A DNA stretch of 64,000 nt from Campylobacter pinnipediorum subsp. caledonicus (lineage in GTDB: Bacteria; Campylobacterota; Campylobacteria; Campylobacterales; Campylobacteraceae). The translations under genes were made by a program, and so were the position numbers. Positions 61,043 to 64,000 of the stretch are shown here, one piece after another; within the stretch, counting starts at the first letter, position 1, and the number at the start of each line of letters is the position of its first letter. The stretch is from contig NZ_CP017258.1 in NCBI RefSeq assembly GCF_002022005.1, positions 1,054,001 to 1,118,000 on the forward strand, in the 5' to 3' direction. The notes under the pieces are model-generated. The model was not told where the DNA came from and searched no databases. It saw only the letters and a list, made by a program, of their open reading frames with translations.

Positions 61043-61980
61043 GATTATTATCTGTATTATTTTTTATCGTTAATGCCTTTGCACTACATATACCTGATGG
61101 AACAAATCAATATGATAGCAATGTTTGGGCCTCAGCTAGAGTAGAAAACATAAAGGGTTACGAGGGTGGTTTTGGTGAGCTTTTCACTTTTTTGCAAGGA
61201 AATGAATATTTTGCTTATAGCGTTATTATAGCTGTATTGGGAGTGCTTATAGGCTTTACACTACATTTTTTGGTTGTTGGGCCAAAGCATTTTAGCCACG
61301 ATGGCAAAAAAGTATATGCTTTTAATATAATAGAAAGAGTTATGCACGGTATAGCAGCTGTTTCTTGGATAGTATTAGTTCCAACAGGTATAATAATGAT
61401 GTGGGGAAGTGCATTTGGTGGCGGAACCTTTGTAAGACTTATGAAAAATTCTCACGGAATAGCGACTTTGTTCTTTGCCTTTTCAGTAATTCCTTTGTTC
61501 CTTTACTGGACAAAAAGAATGCTACCGGCCATTTATGATATAAAATGGTTGATGATAGTTGGTGGTTATTTATCAAAGAAAAAAGCATGTATTCCGGCTG
61601 GAAAATTTAATGCAGGACAAAAGGCTTGGTATTGGATAGCTATACCTGGTGGAATAGTCATGATAGCGACTGGAGCAGCTATGTATTTTCTAGATTTTAA
61701 ACAACCTGGCGTTGCAACTTGGCTTGGAATAAGCCAGATAGAACTACTTAGATTATCAGCTATTATTCACAATGTTTTAGGTGTTGTATGTGCTGTATTT
61801 TTCTTGGTTCATATATATATGGCTGCTATAGCTATACACGGCGCTATTTGGTCTATGATAACTGGATATAAAGAAGAAGAAGAGGTCTATGTTCTTCATC
61901 ATTATTGGTATCAAGAACTTATATCAAAAGATCAAATACCAGTATCAGAATACGAAAAAGTTTATCCTAAACTAAAATAA
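61039..61980 (+). CDS. fdhC: Formate dehydrogenase cytochrome b subunit
   Basis: A 313-residue membrane subunit that passes electrons to menaquinone. It has an N-terminal hydrophobic segment (LLSVLFFIVNAFA) and then membrane helices (SVIIAVLGVLIGFTLHFL, GIAAVSWIVLVPTGIIMMWG and others). Histidines in FNIIERVMHGI, LMKNSHGI and VFFLVHIYMAA are likely haem ligands. The layout matches FdnI-type cytochrome b556 subunits. Confidence 0.93.
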   Translation: MRLLSVLFFIVNAFALHIPDGTNQYDSNVWASARVENIKGYEGGFGELFTFLQGNEYFAYSVIIAVLGVLIGFTLHFLVVGPKHFSHDGKKVYAFNIIERVMHGIAAVSWIVLVPTGIIMMWGSAFGGGTFVRLMKNSHGIATLFFAFSVIPLFLYWTKRMLPAIYDIKWLMIVGGYLSKKKACIPAGKFNAGQKAWYWIAIPGGIVMIATGAAMYFLDFKQPGVATWLGISQIELLRLSAIIHNVLGVVCAVFFLVHIYMAAIAIHGAIWSMITGYKEEEEVYVLHHYWYQELISKDQIPVSEYEKVYPKLK

Positions 61981-61986
61981 TTTTTT

Positions 61987-62011
61987 AGCTTCACCAAAAA
62001 ATGGTGAAGCT
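61987..62011 (+). terminator. Hairpin between fdhC and fdhD
   Basis: AGCTTCACC and GGTGAAGCT pair perfectly around a 7-base A-rich loop. Only a short T-rich stretch follows, so it may be a partial terminator or an RNA-processing hairpin that lowers fdhD expression. Confidence 0.6.
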
Positions 62012-62028
62012 ATCTTTCAAGGGAATAC

Positions 62029-62811
62029 GTGGAACCTATTTTTAAAACGCAAATAACAAAATATATCGGAGATGATTTCTCTAATTGTGATGATATATTA
62101 GTAAGAGAGATAAAATTAGACATTATAGTAAATGACAAAAAAGTTGGCTCTATGATGGCTACGCCGGTTGATTTAGAAGCACTAGCCGTAGGATACTTAC
62201 TTAGTGAGAATATTATATTAAATCACAAAGATATATCTGATATAAATTTCAATGAAAAAAAGTTATGTGTAGAAATAAAAGCAAAGATAAATGAAGAAAG
62301 CTTAAAAACATTAAACCACGAAAGCATAATAATAAGTGGCTGTGGTAGAAGCGTTACTGCAAATGTAAATTTAGAAACACTAAGTGCAAAGCTCATAAAT
62401 CAAGATATTAAATTCAAAAGAAGTGATATATCAAATCAAATGAGTGAGTTTTACACTCAGTGCGAATTATATGAAAAAACTGGCTGTGTGCATACAGCAA
62501 AACTTTTTACAGATAATCAAAAATTTTATATAGGAGAAGATATAGCTCAACACAATACGATAGACAAAGCTATCGGAAAAGCTACATTAGATAATGCTGA
62601 TTTAAAAAATAGCTTTTTGATGGTCAGTGGAAGACTTAGCTCTGAAATGGTTGTAAAAGCTGTTATGAACTCAATACCATTACTTGTTTCAAGAACAGCT
62701 CCAACAAGTCTTGGTGTTTTGATAGCTAGAAAATTTAATCTAACTTTATGCGGATTTGCTCGTGGTAACAAACTAAATATTTATAGCTGTGAAAGTAGAA
62801 TTTATGCATAA
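62029..62811 (+). CDS. fdhD: Formate dehydrogenase accessory sulfurtransferase
   Basis: FdhD transfers sulfur to the molybdenum cofactor before it enters FdhA. The 260-residue protein has VDLEALAVGYLLSENII, the segment IISGCGRSVTANV with Cys105, GCVHTAKLF, and DKAIGKATL with GRLSSEMVVKA. E. coli FdhD has CxxC in the loop; here the second position is Ser108, so only one cysteine remains. The start is GTG after CAAGGG. It overlaps the ModE-like gene. Confidence 0.9.
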   Translation: MEPIFKTQITKYIGDDFSNCDDILVREIKLDIIVNDKKVGSMMATPVDLEALAVGYLLSENIILNHKDISDINFNEKKLCVEIKAKINEESLKTLNHESIIISGCGRSVTANVNLETLSAKLINQDIKFKRSDISNQMSEFYTQCELYEKTGCVHTAKLFTDNQKFYIGEDIAQHNTIDKAIGKATLDNADLKNSFLMVSGRLSSEMVVKAVMNSIPLLVSRTAPTSLGVLIARKFNLTLCGFARGNKLNIYSCESRIYA

Positions 62812-63550
62812 AGAGATAGAAGAACTAATAATAAAATTTAAAAACAAAAATGGAAGATTAGACTGTGGAGTTGCATTTAAAATAGCAAAAAAATTAGATG
62901 TTGATATCGGTGAAGTTGGAAAAACAGCTACAAACATTGGCATCAAAATAGACTCATGCGAACTTGGCCAATTTGGCAAATTAGAAAAATCAGATGGTAG
63001 TTATATAATATACAATAATCTCAAACCAAAGATTGATGAAAAAAGCAGGATAACCTGCAAGGATGCAAGAGATGCTGGAGTTGGGGTTGGTCTTAAAAAG
63101 ATAAGATCAACACTAAAAAACTATAACATAGATGTTAAATACTGCCAACTTGGATGCTTCAAAGAGAAGAAAGGTAAAAAAATGATAGTAAAAACAAAAA
63201 CTTGGATAGAAAACAGCGACGGGGATTTGCTTTTTGGTAAGGGAAAAACTGAGATATTGGAAGTGATAGCCGAATCTGGCTCTATGTCAAAAGCTGCTGA
63301 AATTTTAGGAATGAATTATAAAAAATGCTGGAGTCATATACAAATTTTATCAAAAAATATGGGAGAAGACTTAGTAAACACAAAGCAAGGTGGTGGAGAT
63401 AATGCCGGCACAACTCTAAATCCTCGTGCATATGAGCTTATAAAATCATACAAACAACTCCAAAGAGACATAGAAGAGTATGCAAATAAACGCTTTAAAG
63501 AACTTTTCTTGAGCGATCAAGAAGACAGAATTAAAAAAGACAAAATTTAA
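62804..63550 (+). CDS. ModE-like winged-helix regulator with duplicated cysteine module
   Basis: A 248-residue protein. The C-terminal half is the ModE/LysR-type winged helix (GKGKTEILEVIAESGSMSKA, NYKKCWSHIQIL, GGDNAGTTLNPRAYELI). No molybdate-binding MOP domain follows. The N-terminal half has two related modules, one with LDCGVAFKIAKK and CELGQFGK, the second with ITCKDARDAG and CQLGCFKE. Cysteines at matching positions may sense a metal or redox state. It overlaps fdhD by 8 bases, so it probably regulates molybdenum/tungsten or fdh genes. Confidence 0.75.
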   Translation: MHKEIEELIIKFKNKNGRLDCGVAFKIAKKLDVDIGEVGKTATNIGIKIDSCELGQFGKLEKSDGSYIIYNNLKPKIDEKSRITCKDARDAGVGVGLKKIRSTLKNYNIDVKYCQLGCFKEKKGKKMIVKTKTWIENSDGDLLFGKGKTEILEVIAESGSMSKAAEILGMNYKKCWSHIQILSKNMGEDLVNTKQGGGDNAGTTLNPRAYELIKSYKQLQRDIEEYANKRFKELFLSDQEDRIKKDKI

Positions 63551-63564
63551 AGAAAGGAAAAAAT

Positions 63565-63753
63565 ATGTTTGTAAAATTAAACGATAGAGTGTATCTAAAT
63601 ACAGATAAAATAACTCGTGTAAAAATAGACAATGTTCAAGATGGAATACGCATACGTTTTTATGAAGGCGTTGCTCAAGTTGCTAAAAGTGGTAAATTTG
63701 AAACTTTTGAATCAGCACAAGCTTGGCTTGAGAAATATTTCGTAAAATCTTAA
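63565..63753 (+). CDS. Small conserved hypothetical protein
   Basis: A 62-residue protein with a beta-rich core (VYLNTDKITRVKIDNVQDGI) and a C-terminal helix (TFESAQAWLEKYF). It follows the ModE-like regulator after 14 bases with AAAGGAAA, in the same operon, and ends before a strong hairpin. I do not recognise a family. Confidence 0.65.
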   Translation: MFVKLNDRVYLNTDKITRVKIDNVQDGIRIRFYEGVAQVAKSGKFETFESAQAWLEKYFVKS

Positions 63754-63759
63754 TTTAAA

Positions 63760-63788
63760 TTATAGCTAAAAAAAATTTTTAGCTATAA
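63760..63788 (+). terminator. Hairpin terminator before tgt
   Basis: TTATAGCTAAAAA and TTTTTAGCTATAA pair around a three-base loop. The A/T-rich stem ends the fdhD-ModE-like operon. Confidence 0.65.
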
Positions 63789-63838
63789 CCTGCTACAATT
63801 AATCCAAATAAATATAATACTTAATTTAAAGGGCAAAA

Positions 63839-64000
63839 ATGAAATTTGATATAGTTGCTAAAGATTCTAATGCTAGAGCTGGTGTTATACAAACAGCACA
63901 TTCCACGATACAAACTCCTGTTTTTATGCCAGTTGGAACTGTTGGGGCTGTAAAAAGTCTAGATGCTTTAGACATGAAAGAAACACTAAATGCAAATATC
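63839..64000 (+). CDS. tgt: Queuine tRNA-ribosyltransferase, 5' part (cut by window end)
   Basis: The first 54 codons read [20 protein letters not shown] and [20 protein letters not shown], the well-conserved Tgt start. Tgt exchanges guanine for preQ1 at position 34 of tRNAs with GUN anticodons. AAAGGGC precedes the ATG. The rest lies outside the window. Confidence 0.93.
   Translation, partial: MKFDIVAKDSNARAGVIQTAHSTIQTPVFMPVGTVGAVKSLDALDMKETLNANI

Overview
The window is AT-rich chromosome from an epsilonproteobacterium, almost certainly Campylobacter. The signs are the long DapD, the flaG-fliD-fliS and flgI-flgJ-flgM-flgN-flgK flagellar clusters with sigma-28-type promoters, a selenocysteine formate dehydrogenase locus (TorD-like chaperone, small Tat protein, fdhABC, fdhD), and G-tracts of the kind that drive phase variation. 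The species cannot be fixed from sequence alone.

Layout. 1-5.9 kb is host: dapD, a PfpI-like protein, fliT-like/fliS/fliD/flaG and rsmD. From 5.9 to 48.7 kb is an array of four tandem leftward autotransporter genes (transcribed B2, A2, B1, A1). The last one, A1, is split by a complete Mu-like prophage of 32,529 bp (7729-40257). The prophage starts TG, ends CA and is flanked by the 5-bp duplication TAATT. Removing it with one TAATT copy rejoins the two halves of A1 in frame as an 872-residue protein.

The prophage follows the Mu plan. It has a leftward repressor plus ORF6C protein, then a rightward early operon (Ner-like protein, MuA and MuB transposition proteins, small genes, gp16-like protein, Mor activator). 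Two unrecognised genes follow. A leftward head operon runs MuG, MuF with an extra C-terminal domain, portal, terminase subunits, gp36, capsid, decoration, protease/scaffold and gp37. A rightward operon carries lysis genes (DUF5675 putative endolysin, spanin pair, holins), then the baseplate, fibre, sheath, tube, tail chaperone with a -1 frameshift, tape measure and U/X/D tail genes. Dam methylase and an S24 repressor sit at the right end. Hairpin-rich repeats fill four gaps in the tail operon, and a 42-bp palindrome lies between the divergent late operons.

The autotransporters form an A-B-A-B pattern. A copies share nearly identical beta-barrels, B copies share another, and passengers diverge into coiled coils. 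Three of the four have a 9-10 base G-tract beside the presumed -10 element, which suggests independent on/off switching; the first has none. To the right come flgI-flgK, a TIGR02757 protein, pirin and pyruvate kinase. The formate dehydrogenase locus follows (UGA at 58132-58134 is read as Sec, with a SECIS-like hairpin), then fdhD, a ModE-like regulator with a duplicated cysteine module, and the start of tgt.
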